Below, in pieces: positions 7,717 through 19,000 of a stretch of 50,891 nucleotides of DNA. The stretch's first letter is position 1, and every line of letters starts with the position of its first letter. Source of the stretch: Bacteroides sp. (GTDB lineage: Bacteria; Bacteroidota; Bacteroidia; Bacteroidales; Muribaculaceae); contig JAAVDF010000039.1 in assembly GCA_014801945.1 (NCBI GenBank), positions 1 through 50,891 on the forward strand, written 5' to 3'. A program made the translations under genes and the position numbers. Under the pieces are notes generated by a model. The model ran no database searches. It had not been told where the DNA came from and saw only the letters and a list, made by a program, of their open reading frames with translations.

Positions 7717-10059
7717 ATGTTGAAAAACCTCGTCATAGTAGAGTCTCCGGCAAAGGCCAAGACTATCGAAAAATTCCTCGGCAAGGACTTCAAAGTCATG
7801 TCGAGCTACGGTCATATCCGTGACCTCCGAAAGAAAGACATCAGCATCAAGGTCGATTCGGACTTCCAGCCCGTCTATGAAATCCCGGCTGACAAGAAAA
7901 ATCTCGTGGCCGAACTCAAGAAAGCCGCCAAGGAGGCCGAGACCGTATGGCTTGCATCCGATGAGGACCGCGAGGGTGAGGCCATCGCATGGCATCTCTA
8001 CGAAGTGCTCGGACTCAAACCAGAGAACACCAAGCGCATCGTCTTTCACGAGATCACCAAAAACGCCATTCTCAACGCCATCGAGCAGCCCCGCGACATC
8101 GACCTCCATCTCGTCGATGCCCAGCAGGCACGCCGAGTGCTTGACCGTCTGGTCGGGTTCGAGCTTTCACCGGTGTTGTGGAAAAAGATCAAGCCGGCTC
8201 TGTCGGCCGGACGCGTGCAGTCAGTGGCCGTACGCCTGATCGTTGACCGCGAAAACGAGATTAACGCCTTCACCTCCGAGCCCTACTATCGAGTGACGGC
8301 ACTTTTCAACATTCCCGGTCATGGACAGCTCCGTGCCGAGCTCTCCAAGCGTCTGCCCGACGAAAAAAGTGCCGAGGACTTCCTCGAAGCCTGCCGTAAG
8401 TCCATCTACACGGTGACCGAGATCAACGTCCGTCCCATCAAGAAGTCCCCTGCCCCACCCTTCACTACCTCCACGCTCCAGCAGGAGGCCGGACGCAAAC
8501 TGGGATTCACCGTATCGCAGACCATGATGATAGCCCAGAAGCTCTACGAAGCCGGCTACATCACCTACATGCGTACCGACTCGCTCAACCTCTCGCAGCT
8601 CGCCATCAATTCCATATCCAAACTCATCACCGACGAGCTTGGAGAGAAATATCTAAAGGTACGACGTTACCACACCAACTCCAAGGGTGCGCAGGAAGCT
8701 CACGAAGCCATCCGTCCCACCTATATAGATAAAGAGACCATCGACGGCAGTGCACAGGAAAAACGCCTCTACCGTCTGATCCGTCTGCGCACGATGGCCT
8801 CACAGATGGCCGATGCGGAACTTGAAAAAACCACCATCGATATCACCCCCTCCGAACGTCCCGAACACTTCACCGCCTCCGGCGAGGTCATAAAGTTCGA
8901 CGGCTTCCTGAAAGTATATCTCGAAGGCAATGACGATGACGACAGCAACGAAGCCGAGGAGGGAATGCTCCCGCCTCTCAACATAGGCGAAGTCCTGACT
9001 GCCGACAATGTAACCGCAACCGAACGCTTCACGCTCGCACCCCCGCGCTACACCGAATCGTCGCTCGTTAAGAAGATGGAGGAACTCGGCATAGGCCGCC
9101 CCTCGACCTACGCCCCGACCATCTCGACAATCCAGCACCGCGAATACATTGTCAAAGGTGAGAAACCTGGCGAAAAGCGTGACTTCAAAGTCCTCACGCT
9201 CAATGCCGACGGAAAACTCACCACCGGCACGAAGACCGAACATGTCGGAGCGGAGAAAGGCAAGCTCATCCCCACTGACACCGGCATCATCGTAAACGAA
9301 TTTCTCACCGAGCATTTCCCCGACATCCTCGACTATGACTTCACGGCCGACATGGAGCAGAAATTTGACCGCATAGCCGAAGGCGAGAGTAACTGGAATC
9401 AGGAAATAGCCCGTTTCTACGGTCTTTTCCACCCCGAAGTCGAGAAAGCCAACGATCTGCGCACCGAACACAAGATCGGTGAGCGTCTGCTCGGCACAGA
9501 TCCTGCGTCGGGCGAACCTGTCTATGTCAAGATAGGCCGTTTCGGACCGATCGTGCAGATCGGATCTGCCGAATCCAAGGACAAACCCCGCTTCGCCTCG
9601 CTCCGCAAGGATCAGAGCGTGTTTGATATCGAACTTGCCGACGCGCTCAAACTCTTCGAACTCCCCCGCGAGGTCGGTCAGTTCGAGGGTAAGGAAGTCA
9701 TCGCAGCCGTAGGCCGTTTCGGACCCTATCTGCGCCACGACGGTAAGTTTGTCAGCATCCCCAAAGATCTCTCGCCCACTTCCATCACCATCGAGGAGGC
9801 CGAGGAACTTATCAAAGCCAAACGCGAGGCTGACAACAACAAGGTGGTCAAGATCTTCGACGAGGATCCCGAACTGCAGATCCTCAACGGACGTTACGGT
9901 GTCTATATCGCCTACAAGAAGAACAACTACAAGATTCCCCGCTCAGTGGAGAATCCCGCCGACCTCACCATCGAACAGGTGCGTCAGCTCATCGAGGAGC
10001 AGGACAAAGCTCCAAAGAAGCCTGCACGCCGCGCATCCACCCGCGCAAAGAAAGCATAA
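7717..10059 (+). CDS. topA: DNA topoisomerase I (type IA)
   Basis: Relaxes negative supercoils by single-strand passage. A TTG at 7690 is in frame, but the ATG at 7717 gives the family N-terminus MLKNLVIVESPAKAKTIEKF, so 780 aa is preferred. Toprim domain at about 2-115 with acidic motif SDEDREGEA (81-89). The catalytic tyrosine is Tyr284 in YITYMRTDS. The C-terminus has no zinc ribbons; it carries toprim-associated repeats built on GRFGP/GRYGVY (three copies, e.g. IGRFGPIVQIG and VGRFGPYLRHDG) and a basic Lys/Arg/Ala tail, as in other Bacteroidetes TopA proteins. Confidence 0.96.
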   Translation: MLKNLVIVESPAKAKTIEKFLGKDFKVMSSYGHIRDLRKKDISIKVDSDFQPVYEIPADKKNLVAELKKAAKEAETVWLASDEDREGEAIAWHLYEVLGLKPENTKRIVFHEITKNAILNAIEQPRDIDLHLVDAQQARRVLDRLVGFELSPVLWKKIKPALSAGRVQSVAVRLIVDRENEINAFTSEPYYRVTALFNIPGHGQLRAELSKRLPDEKSAEDFLEACRKSIYTVTEINVRPIKKSPAPPFTTSTLQQEAGRKLGFTVSQTMMIAQKLYEAGYITYMRTDSLNLSQLAINSISKLITDELGEKYLKVRRYHTNSKGAQEAHEAIRPTYIDKETIDGSAQEKRLYRLIRLRTMASQMADAELEKTTIDITPSERPEHFTASGEVIKFDGFLKVYLEGNDDDDSNEAEEGMLPPLNIGEVLTADNVTATERFTLAPPRYTESSLVKKMEELGIGRPSTYAPTISTIQHREYIVKGEKPGEKRDFKVLTLNADGKLTTGTKTEHVGAEKGKLIPTDTGIIVNEFLTEHFPDILDYDFTADMEQKFDRIAEGESNWNQEIARFYGLFHPEVEKANDLRTEHKIGERLLGTDPASGEPVYVKIGRFGPIVQIGSAESKDKPRFASLRKDQSVFDIELADALKLFELPREVGQFEGKEVIAAVGRFGPYLRHDGKFVSIPKDLSPTSITIEEAEELIKAKREADNNKVVKIFDEDPELQILNGRYGVYIAYKKNNYKIPRSVENPADLTIEQVRQLIEEQDKAPKKPARRASTRAKKA

Positions 10060-10108
10060 ACATCCGATCATCCAATATCCGTACAGACCCACTACGAACT
10101 AACTGATT

Positions 10109-11047
10109 ATGGCAAAGAAAACATTCTCAACCAAACCCGGTGCCGAACGCAACGGCTTCAAACCCGACGTGATCGAGACCTACACTGTCGGCAATGAGAA
10201 AGAAGAGACTCCCCTGCTCGAATTTCTCATTCAGGCCATGCCTGAGCGTAAGCGCACGGCAATCAAAAACCTCTTGAGCCACAATCAGATCGCAGTAAAC
10301 GGTCTGCCGGTGACACAGTTCGACACTCCCCTCAAACCCGGCGACGAGGTCAAGGCTAACCTGACGCGCGAATTCCGTGTGTTCTACAACCGCCGTCTGC
10401 GCCTCGTCTATGAGGATGACGATATCATCGTGGTCAACAAGGGTTACGGTCTTCTCTCGATGGGTACTGACAAGATCAAGGAAGGAACAGCCTACAGCAT
10501 CCTGCGTGAATATCTGAAGTGGAAAGATCCGCGCAACAAGCTCTTTATCGTCCACCGTCTCGACCGCGACACCTCCGGCCTCATGGTCTTTGCCAAGTCC
10601 GAGGAAGCGAAGGAGCGTCTGCAACACAACTGGAACAACATGGTGCTCTCGCGCAAATATCTTGCCGTAGTCGAAGGCCGTCCCGATCCAGCAGAGGGTA
10701 CAGTCCAGAGCTATCTTGCAGAGAATTCCCGCTACGAGGTCTATTCCACACAGAATCCCGAAGAGGGACAGTTGGCCGTAACCCGCTACAAGACTCTTAA
10801 AAGCCGCAACGGCTATTCGCTCATGGAAGTCTCGCTCGACACCGGACGTAAGAATCAGATCCGCGTCCACATGAAGGATCTCGGTCATCCGATAGCCGGT
10901 GACCGGCGTTACGGTGCAAAAAGTTCGCCCATCCACCGCATGGCACTCCATGCACAGACCCTGCGCTTCGTCCATCCAATGACGCGCAAGGACATGAACT
11001 TCTCCACACCTGTTCCCGCATCCTTCGCCAAGATGGTGGGAATGTAA
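10109..11047 (+). CDS. RluA-family 23S rRNA/tRNA pseudouridine synthase
   Basis: A 312-aa RNA pseudouridine synthase. An S4-like RNA-binding segment (about 35-90, PERKRTAIKNLLSHNQIAVN) precedes the catalytic domain. The family signature HRLDRDTSG is at 149-157 with catalytic Asp152; downstream motifs RKYLAVVEG, GRKNQIRVHM and HPIAGDRRYG are intact. The target uridine cannot be told from sequence. The gene follows topA by 49 bp and may be cotranscribed with it. Confidence 0.92.
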   Translation: MAKKTFSTKPGAERNGFKPDVIETYTVGNEKEETPLLEFLIQAMPERKRTAIKNLLSHNQIAVNGLPVTQFDTPLKPGDEVKANLTREFRVFYNRRLRLVYEDDDIIVVNKGYGLLSMGTDKIKEGTAYSILREYLKWKDPRNKLFIVHRLDRDTSGLMVFAKSEEAKERLQHNWNNMVLSRKYLAVVEGRPDPAEGTVQSYLAENSRYEVYSTQNPEEGQLAVTRYKTLKSRNGYSLMEVSLDTGRKNQIRVHMKDLGHPIAGDRRYGAKSSPIHRMALHAQTLRFVHPMTRKDMNFSTPVPASFAKMVGM

Positions 11048-11130
11048 GCGCACGCGCTACCAATCGTCAGACATTCCACCCTCACAACATCCACCTACAC
11101 ACACATAGCACATCGCCCTCATATAAATAT

Positions 11131-11550
11131 ATGAAAAGACTTACTGCATCGTTCATCCTTACAGCAACGCTTTTCGCTTCGCTCCGCGCAGAGACACCGG
11201 TCTCGACGGACGATTTCATCGCGCGCACCGATTTTGATACCACTTGTCTGAATCTCGGAGAGATCCACCGTAGCGCGGGTGAGCAGCCTTTCAGTTTCCG
11301 GGCAGTCAATTCCGGCAACGCCCCCCTCGTGCTCACCTACGTCCATGCCTCGTGCGGATGCGTGAGGCTAAACTATCCTCGTCATCCAATAGCACCGGGC
11401 GACACTGTCACCATAAGCGGAGTCCTCAATCCCGGCTCTATCAACGAAGGTGATTTCAAACGCAACATCCTCGTTCGATCCAACGCTGAGCCACCCCAGA
11501 CACGCCTGTTTATAATAGGGAAAATACACCCGGAGGCAAATAAAGAATAA
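11131..11550 (+). CDS. DUF1573 secreted protein
   Basis: A 139-aa exported protein: signal peptide (1-20, ending LRA-E), then a DUF1573 immunoglobulin-like domain with the diagnostic ASCGCVRLNYP (Cys75, Cys77), PIAPGDT and FKRNILVRSN motifs. These small domains are common in Bacteroidetes envelope proteins; their molecular role is not established. Separate from the preceding gene by 83 bp; no clear promoter of its own. Confidence 0.85.
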   Translation: MKRLTASFILTATLFASLRAETPVSTDDFIARTDFDTTCLNLGEIHRSAGEQPFSFRAVNSGNAPLVLTYVHASCGCVRLNYPRHPIAPGDTVTISGVLNPGSINEGDFKRNILVRSNAEPPQTRLFIIGKIHPEANKE

Positions 11551-11590
11551 AACACTATTTATTAGCACTTTTTAAGTATTTTATTCTTGA
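11545..11590 (+). terminator. Possible terminator after the DUF1573 gene
   Basis: GAATAAAA (11545-11552) can pair with TTTTATTC (11580-11587), with more pairing inside. The stem is AT-only and starts inside the last codons, so this is tentative. Bases 11590-11720 are AT-rich and featureless. Confidence 0.3.
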
Positions 11591-11723
11591 AACCTGATCG
11601 ATCTACAGATTTTTAAGAAAATAATTCTAAATAAATCATAACTTATTCAGAATTAATCATCAGTATCGCCCCTGCGTCCCTGTGATCGCACTTCTCCATT
11701 CGGACACAATTGATCCGAAACGC

Positions 11724-11754
11724 TTTGTAAAGTGACAAATTATAGATATATTTG
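11724..11754 (+). promoter_or_regulatory. Canonical Bacteroidetes promoter
   Basis: TTTG (11724-11727), 19 bases, TATATTTG (11747-11754): exact match to the -33/-7 consensus and spacing. Expected start near 11761, giving a 54-nt leader. It supports the 11815 ATG over an upstream in-frame start at 11752, which lies within the promoter. Confidence 0.85.
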
Positions 11755-11814
11755 CAGAGATTTTCTAATAAACGGATATTATTATTCACATTTTTATTCC
11801 AAGTTACAAGTTCT

Positions 11815-13185
11815 ATGAAGAAAGTTTTACTCCCTTTCATCGCAGCGTGTGCTTGTGCTGCTCCGGCTTTTGCCGATGAGGTTTATGGCACTACGCCCGA
11901 AACCGCTAAGCCTTTCCCCGCTGCAGGCGGTTGGTTTGTTCCGGATCTTACCACAGCTCCTGCCGAAGCATGGTTTACGATTACCAACACTCAGGAAGCC
12001 CCTGTCCTTTGGGGTGGTGGCCCTACCGTTGCCCCTGACGTAACAGACAAACAGCAAATATTTGTTTACCTTTGCAATGGAGGTCAGGAAGCATTCCAGA
12101 TGGTTGAAGGAGATGATAGCTATGTCCTTCTTCCAAATCAGGAGTATCTTATTAAGATCACACCTAAAGCCGCTGGTTCTTTTGCATCTTCACCGGCAAT
12201 GGCACTGCCTGAACGCATGAAAGGCACAGCGAAATACTATCCTATCGATAGAAGTAGCAGCGATTATGAATCGCCGAACTACAAAGGCATTGCTAACTCT
12301 CAGACAGCCAATACTACCCAATGGTATCTCTACGATTTCAGTTATCCCACATCGCTGAATTTCACTACTCCTTTGAGTATTCCGGTAATGGATATAACTG
12401 CTACAGAGGCTATCCATATCCAATGCCCCGGTGGTACTAATTATGCTTCAGGCATTTTGCCTACCTATGTAAAAGCAGGTAAAAGTATAATTGGAGTTAC
12501 TGTTTCTGCCGATGTTAATTTTATCGTTACAGCCAATGCCTTTTCAATCCTTAGCTGTAACAACAACCTGCTCCGTGATACTCAGCCCCTCAAACTTGAT
12601 GTAGCACAGACCTATCCGGATGCATATTACACTGTTGAAAAGACATTCACAGTTCCTGAGGACGGAACATACACTTTCACCAACCATGGTGCTAAAGGAA
12701 CCATCCTCAATGTAGGCAATGTCAATGTCATAGATGCAGCTACTTACAAATACGAATGTGACTGGAGCAACATCAAGAGCGCAACCGTCGGTAATGAGGA
12801 TGCAGTCATTGTTGTTGAAAACCTCAAGGCCGGTGAAGTCGTCCTCGTTCAGTCCGACGCATTCGGTGTGATCGGCGAAGGTGTGGATAACCTCCCCTAC
12901 CTCAAGGTTACCAAGGGCGGTGACTCGGCTATCGACAACATCACAGCTGACGCTGACGGCCTCAAGGTCAACGTAGCAGGCAGCAATCTCAATGTTGAAA
13001 GCGTTCTCCTCGCTTCAGGTGCTGAAGTAGCCGTTTACGACATGCTTGCCCGCAAGGTTGCAAGTGCAGTCGCTCCCGCAGGCGCAGCAAGCCTCGATAT
13101 GAATCTTGACGTAGCTCCCGGCGTATATGTTGTGGTTGTCTATGGCAAGGGTAATTCTGAATCAGCTAAAATCGCAGTGAAGTAA
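11815..13185 (+). CDS. Secreted protein of unknown function with a T9SS-like C-terminal sorting domain
   Basis: A 456-aa protein with signal peptide (1-20, MKKVLLPFIAACACAAPAFA). The middle (about 20-370) is beta-rich, with no catalytic motif I recognise. The last 80 residues (from SAIDNITADADGLKVN to GVYVVVVYGKGNSESAKIAVK, partial quotes) have the shape of a type A T9SS sorting domain: an xVYD-type strand, a GVYVVxV strand and a final Lys. It is probably exported through the type IX system and anchored at or released from the cell surface. It has its own strong promoter and terminator. The first half is visibly richer in A/T than the second. Confidence 0.75.
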   Translation: MKKVLLPFIAACACAAPAFADEVYGTTPETAKPFPAAGGWFVPDLTTAPAEAWFTITNTQEAPVLWGGGPTVAPDVTDKQQIFVYLCNGGQEAFQMVEGDDSYVLLPNQEYLIKITPKAAGSFASSPAMALPERMKGTAKYYPIDRSSSDYESPNYKGIANSQTANTTQWYLYDFSYPTSLNFTTPLSIPVMDITATEAIHIQCPGGTNYASGILPTYVKAGKSIIGVTVSADVNFIVTANAFSILSCNNNLLRDTQPLKLDVAQTYPDAYYTVEKTFTVPEDGTYTFTNHGAKGTILNVGNVNVIDAATYKYECDWSNIKSATVGNEDAVIVVENLKAGEVVLVQSDAFGVIGEGVDNLPYLKVTKGGDSAIDNITADADGLKVNVAGSNLNVESVLLASGAEVAVYDMLARKVASAVAPAGAASLDMNLDVAPGVYVVVVYGKGNSESAKIAVK

Positions 13186-13228
13186 ACGAGAGACACCATC
13201 CCGCTCACACTTCACAGAAAACTCAAAT

Positions 13229-13266
13229 AAGGGGGGCATTTATTTACAATTGCCCCCCTTTCTCTC
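13229..13266 (+). terminator. Rho-independent terminator
   Basis: Stem AAGGGGGGCA / TGCCCCCCTT (13229-13238 with 13251-13260), tail TCTCTCT. It ends the monocistronic transcript above. Bases 13267-13482 contain no recognisable TAnnTTTG promoter for the following operon. Confidence 0.85.
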
Positions 13267-13482
13267 TAAAAAACAATCCGCGCGCAGAGCGCGACCCTAT
13301 ATTATAGACATTAAGCTGTCTTCTCCTTGGCAGCATCCAGATATCCATAAATTTTTCATATCATCTTTTCTTAATCAAAAAAAGCATTCACCCGTCACCG
13401 CTACGGTAGAAACTGCCTACAAAAAAATATTAAAAACACACATTTCAATAACCAGTCAGTAAAATCAAGTTTAACCGACTCC

Positions 13483-15981
13483 ATGAAACGGATATTCCTG
13501 CCGTATGTCCTCGCCATGATGGCGTGTGTGGGAGCGACGGCCGCCCCTGTTACCCGTAACGCCGCGCTTGTTTCGGCAAAAAAATTTCTTTCCGCCCGCG
13601 GACTTGATGCATCATCGCTCACCGCGACAGTTAATAACCGCAATCTGTCGCCCAGACAGACCGGAGAGGAGACTCCGGATCACTCACCTTACTATATTTT
13701 CAATCTTGCTGACGGCAAAGGCTTCATCGTGATAGCCGGCGACGACAGAGCAAGAGATATCCTCGCCTACAGTGACCAAGGCTCGATCAATCCTGCCACT
13801 ATGCCTGAATCATGCCGCGCATGGCTTGCGCAGTATGCCGGCGAGATCACATCACTGACAGCAGGACAGTCCGTTGCAGCTGACAAAGTCACAGCAGCAG
13901 ACGGCAACACTTATTCCACAGAAGTAATCTCACCCCTTCTTCCATGCAAATGGGATCAGGGTGTTCCTTATAACTACGATTGTCCCATCGACCCGGTCAC
14001 AGGTAAACGCTGCGTGACCGGATGCGTCGCCACCGCCGTGGCCCAGATCATGTATTATTACCGTTATCCCGAACGTGGTGTCGGATCGGTGACTTATGAT
14101 GATAAGGGCGTCACACGCTCCATTGACTTTGCGGACTATCCCGCATTTGACTGGGCCGGTATGCACGACACCTATACACGTGAGACCACCGAAGCCGAGG
14201 GCGCACCCGTCGCATCGCTCATGAAGGCCGTAGGCTACGCATCCAAGATGGCTTACAGCTCCGACGTCAGCGGCGCACAGCACCTCAACGCCGGATTAGC
14301 CCTGATCAATAACTTCGGTTATGATAAAAACATGCACCGCTATGAGCGCAGCCGCATGACCGATCAGGAGTGGTCAGACATCATCCTCTCCGACCTCAAA
14401 GCCGGTCATCCGGTGCTCTACACCGGACGTAACCCTGAAGGCGCGCATGCATTTGTCTGCGACGGATATGACGGCGAGGGATATTACCACATCAACTGGG
14501 GATGGGGCGGCATGAGCGACGGCTACTTCTCGCTGTCGGCACTCACTCCTCCCAACCAATCGACCGGGGGCACCGATAGCGGATATTCGCTCGACCAGCA
14601 CATACTCGCCAACATCGTCCCTGCAGGCAAAAGTGACGCAGGAGCTCAGACAGACGGACTTTTGTCGCTCTACAGTCTCTACTATCGCGACAAAGAGGAT
14701 TTCCACACGGCTTCATCTACTCCCGTAATCACATCAGATCTCAGTGACGCCCAACTGTTCCTCTACGTCTTTAACCGAGGCATAAGTGAATTTTCAGGAG
14801 ATGTATGCGTGGCCGATCTGACGGATGGTACCATGCGCCCGATGATGACCCAGTCGGTCTATTTCCTCGGCATGGATGCCTACACCGGTGTGCGTTTTCC
14901 CATCGCGGATATTCCCGGTATGGGCGAAGGCAGTCATACGGTGGGCTTCTATTACCGCTCCTCGGAGTCGGATCAGTGGCATCCCGTTCGTTCATCCACC
15001 ATCAACGCCCCATCGACATGCACTGTCACCGTCAGCGGCAACAATGTAACTTTCACGTCCATCTATCCCGACAATACCCTCAAACTTGTGGCTGCCCCTG
15101 TCTTCACACCTCTCTACAACAACCACAAGACCACTTGGAATTTCTCCGTCAGCAATGAGGGCGATACCCGTTTCGAGGGCTACACAGGCATAGCCTTTAT
15201 CAATGCGGCAGGTGAATACCAGACATTCTGCATCACCCCGACCGTCTGCTCGACCGGCGCGACAGCTGATGTAGAAATCACAAATTCGCTTTCCACGCTC
15301 GCATCGGGTGCATACAAGGCAGTGCCGTTCTACACGACCAGTTCAGAACCTGCGGCCGACAACATAAAGCTACTGTCCGAACCGGTCGATGTCAATATTT
15401 ACGCTATAATGCTCATGGCTTCCAACGGTACTTACCTCATACTTGACGGCAACACAGCCACGCTCGCGCTTACGGTCTTTAATATGGGCAATCTACCGTG
15501 GCAGACAAGTCTCGAAGGTGAGATCATCGCACAGGACGGCTCTTCAGCTCCCGGCAGGATCTATACCGACCAGATCTCCTTAGAGCCGGGTCAGAATATC
15601 CTTGTGCCCCTCAAGGCGGAGGCCCTCGACCTCAAACGCGGCACCTATACGCTCAATCTCTATGCCGCCGACAACCGCGACGAACTTCTGACCGGCATAC
15701 CTCTGATGGTGGTGTCGGATTTCTCGGCGATTGACGAAATCAAGGCTGAAGATATTGAAATCAGTGTTGAAAGTGACTGCATCAATGTCAGCGTTCCTTC
15801 ACCGATCCAATTCTGCACACTGCATGACATAGCAGGCAGATTGCAACGCCGCATCGACAATATTGACGCTAACAATGCCGTTATCAGTACCGACGGGCTT
15901 GCAGGCGGAGTCTATATCCTCACCGTGAAACCCGCCGATGGCTCACCTGTCGTTAGAAAAATAAGTATCCGAACATATTGA
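13483..15981 (+). CDS. Secreted C10-family (streptopain-like) cysteine protease with C-terminal sorting domain
   Basis: An 832-aa exported endopeptidase. Signal peptide (1-20), Spi-type N-terminal prodomain (about 21-135, PYYIFNLADGKGFIVIAGDD), then the C10 catalytic core (about 145-380). Catalytic residues are visible: Cys181 in TGCVATAVAQIM, His322 in GAHAFVCDGYD, and Asn338/Trp339 in HINWGWGG. The remainder is Ig-like modules and a terminal VYILTVK...VVRKISI segment typical of T9SS sorting tails. It is the first gene of a run with SusC-like (26 bp on), SusD-like and TlpA-like genes, so peptides it releases are likely the cargo of that transporter. Confidence 0.9.
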   Translation: MKRIFLPYVLAMMACVGATAAPVTRNAALVSAKKFLSARGLDASSLTATVNNRNLSPRQTGEETPDHSPYYIFNLADGKGFIVIAGDDRARDILAYSDQGSINPATMPESCRAWLAQYAGEITSLTAGQSVAADKVTAADGNTYSTEVISPLLPCKWDQGVPYNYDCPIDPVTGKRCVTGCVATAVAQIMYYYRYPERGVGSVTYDDKGVTRSIDFADYPAFDWAGMHDTYTRETTEAEGAPVASLMKAVGYASKMAYSSDVSGAQHLNAGLALINNFGYDKNMHRYERSRMTDQEWSDIILSDLKAGHPVLYTGRNPEGAHAFVCDGYDGEGYYHINWGWGGMSDGYFSLSALTPPNQSTGGTDSGYSLDQHILANIVPAGKSDAGAQTDGLLSLYSLYYRDKEDFHTASSTPVITSDLSDAQLFLYVFNRGISEFSGDVCVADLTDGTMRPMMTQSVYFLGMDAYTGVRFPIADIPGMGEGSHTVGFYYRSSESDQWHPVRSSTINAPSTCTVTVSGNNVTFTSIYPDNTLKLVAAPVFTPLYNNHKTTWNFSVSNEGDTRFEGYTGIAFINAAGEYQTFCITPTVCSTGATADVEITNSLSTLASGAYKAVPFYTTSSEPAADNIKLLSEPVDVNIYAIMLMASNGTYLILDGNTATLALTVFNMGNLPWQTSLEGEIIAQDGSSAPGRIYTDQISLEPGQNILVPLKAEALDLKRGTYTLNLYAADNRDELLTGIPLMVVSDFSAIDEIKAEDIEISVESDCINVSVPSPIQFCTLHDIAGRLQRRIDNIDANNAVISTDGLAGGVYILTVKPADGSPVVRKISIRTY

Positions 15982-16007
15982 AAACCACGCTAAGCAATTT
16001 TTATTAG

Positions 16008-19000
16008 ATGTATAATCAAGCCAACATTATCTGCAAATCACTGGTAATCGCCACTTTCGGGCTTTTCATTACTCCGGCCTTCAGCGTCGGGGCTACTGAA
16101 ACAGCCTCAAGTATCAGTGTTCCGCCGGCAAACGTCTATACTGTCCGGGGAACTGTCGTTGACGACACAAACGAACCCCTTCCGGGTGCTACGGTCTTCA
16201 TCAAAGGAACAAAGACCGGCACAAGCACTGACATTGACGGTAATTTCGAGCTGCATGTCCTCAAGGCCGGAAAGGTCACTCTTGAGGTAAGCTATGTCGG
16301 TATGAAAACAAAAGACGTGCAGACCGTCACAGGCACACATATAGATATCGTACTTGAGACCAATGCCGATGTGCTCGGCGAAGTCATCGTGTCAGGTTTC
16401 CAGACCATATCGCGCGAACGCAATACCGGTTCGGCCGTCGTGGTCAATGCCGACAAACTCGGCAAGATTCAGGCTCCTGACCTCAGCTCCAAGCTCGAAG
16501 GCGTGACCCCCGGTCTTACCATCTATAATAATCAGATGAGCATCCGAGGCAACTCATCGTTCTCCATCTCCAGCACTCCCCTCTTGGTTGTGGATGGTCA
16601 GCCCGCTACCGGCATGAGCCTCGACGACATTAACCCCAACACCATCGAGAGTGTGACGGTACTGAAGGATGCCGCCGCCACTTCGCTCTACGGTGTGTAT
16701 GCATCCAACGGTGTGATCGTCGTGACCACAAAACGTGGTGCTGACCAAAAACTCGAAGCCCACGTATCGCTCGGTTACTACTACAGTCCCAAGCCTTCGC
16801 TGGACTATCAGCACTACGCTTCGACTTCGGACATCATCGACCTCGAACGCGACATCCTCCTAAGTGATCCTGATTATATCAAGAGTCCGACCGGCTACTT
16901 CAACACCAAGACCACCAAGACCAATGCGGCCTATATGTCGCAGGTGGATATGCTCTACTACCGTCTCGCCAAAGGACAGATAAGCGAAAGTGATCTCAAC
17001 ACCTCGCTTGATCTCCTGCGCCGCAACGATTACCGCCGCGAATATCAGAAAAATCTGCTCCAGAACAGTCTCACGCAGGACTATAACGTGACGCTCAACG
17101 CCGGTAGTGACAAATATGGCTTCTATGCAGCCGCCCGCTACGAGAAAAAGGGCCTCTACACCAAATATGACAACGATGACCGTTTCTCGTTCTACACCCG
17201 CAACGACATCAAGGTCGCACCGTGGATGAAACTTACGCTCGGCGCAAACATCTGGCTGAAAAAGACCTCCTACACTCAGGCCTCAGGTCTTGGCGCGACT
17301 GCCACAATGCCTTACGACACCCTCTATGACGGTGACGGCAATCTCTCGTACCGCTACCCCTACAATCAGGTTCTTGCAGAGGACGTCAACGCGACCGACG
17401 GACTGAAATTCATGGGCTACAACGCTATCGAGGAATCCGGCAAGAACAAGAAAAAGACCGATGACCTCTACATGAAGTATTTCCTTCAGGCCAACTTCGA
17501 TCTTCTCCCCGGTCTTGACTTCGAGTTCAAGGCACAGTACGAGAAGCGCAAGGTCAATGCCTCGGAATACGACGAGGCCGACTCTTACATGATGCGCTCC
17601 ATGATCAACGAATTTGCCTCGGCGAACTCGCGCGGTGGATTCACCTACAACATCCCAGACGGAGGACATCAGATCTACAATGACTCGAACTATGACAATT
17701 ATAATGTCCGCGCCCAGTTCAACTATCGCAACACCTTCGGCGATAAGCACGATGTGACAGCCCTCATCGGTGGTGAAGCGCGCGAGGACAAGAGCAATCA
17801 GCACATTGGCGAACGCTACGGCTTCGATGCCCAGCGTCTGACATATTCTCAGGTCGATTGGCTCACACTCTCGCAGAGCGGTGTGATCGGTCAGCTCTAT
17901 GCCAACTCACGCACCAAGTCGGAGAATCTCTATGTCGGCGACGTGAAGCACCGCTATGTGTCGGCTTACTTCAACGCCGGTTATGTGTATGACTCACGCT
18001 TCTCAGTCAATGCCAGTGTCCGCGTCGAACAGGCCGACCTCTTCGGAAGCGATCCCAAGTACCGTTACCGTCCCCTCTGGTCGGTCGGCGGCAGCTGGAA
18101 TGTTGACAAGGAGCAGTTCATGCGCGATCTCACATGGCTCAATATGCTTAAAGTTCGTGCCACATACGGTATCACCGGTATGGTTGACCAGAGCTCCTCG
18201 CCCTATCTGCTTGCCTCTTTCGCAACATCGCCCTACTCCAACGGCCCCATCACCCTCATCACCACTCCTCCCAACAGTTCGCTCCGCTGGGAAAAGACAT
18301 CGACGTTCAATGCCGGTCTCGACTTCATGCTCATCAACCGTCTGACGGGTAGCTTCGACTTCTACCACAAGTACAGCTCTGATCTCCTCGTCAACAAGAG
18401 CATCGATCCCTCGCTCGGATTCAACGGTATGGCACGCGCCAACAACGGTGCGATGACTAACACAGGTATCGAACTCAACCTCAGCTATGACTGGGTGAAG
18501 AACCGCGACTTCACATTTACCACCTCGTTCTCGGCTGCTTACAACAAGAATACCATCGACAAGATCGACTATCAGCCCACCGATGCACTCGACATGATGC
18601 GTTACCCCACCTCGAACTACATGCAAGGTGACACCTACAATTCGCTCTATGCCTACAAGTATGCCGGCCTGACTGAAAACGGAAATCCCTCAGTCTATAA
18701 CGAGAAGGGCGAGATCGTGTCCATCAACCCCGTGCGCAATGTCGGTGCGGTCGTATGCGTCGGTCAGCTCACACCCAAGTGGAACGGTGCGCTCAATCTC
18801 GACTTCCGCTGGCGCGACCTCTCGGTGTTTGCAAAGATGGTCTATTATGCCGGTCATTCGCTCCGTCTGGATGTCCCCACCCTCTATGACTCCACCAACA
18901 AGCTCACCGACGGCGATGTCAACGAAGCTATCGCTGACCGCTGGACACCGACCAACACCAATACGAATATCCCCGTCATGGGTATCCATGGTGACACCGG

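Noticed and set aside
8800-9738. 312-aa open frame on the minus strand inside topA
   Set aside because: Antisense shadow of topA; composition follows the opposite strand's codon pattern and no motif is recognisable.
10127-11053. 308-aa minus-strand frame
   Set aside because: Antisense to the pseudouridine synthase, whose catalytic motifs are intact.
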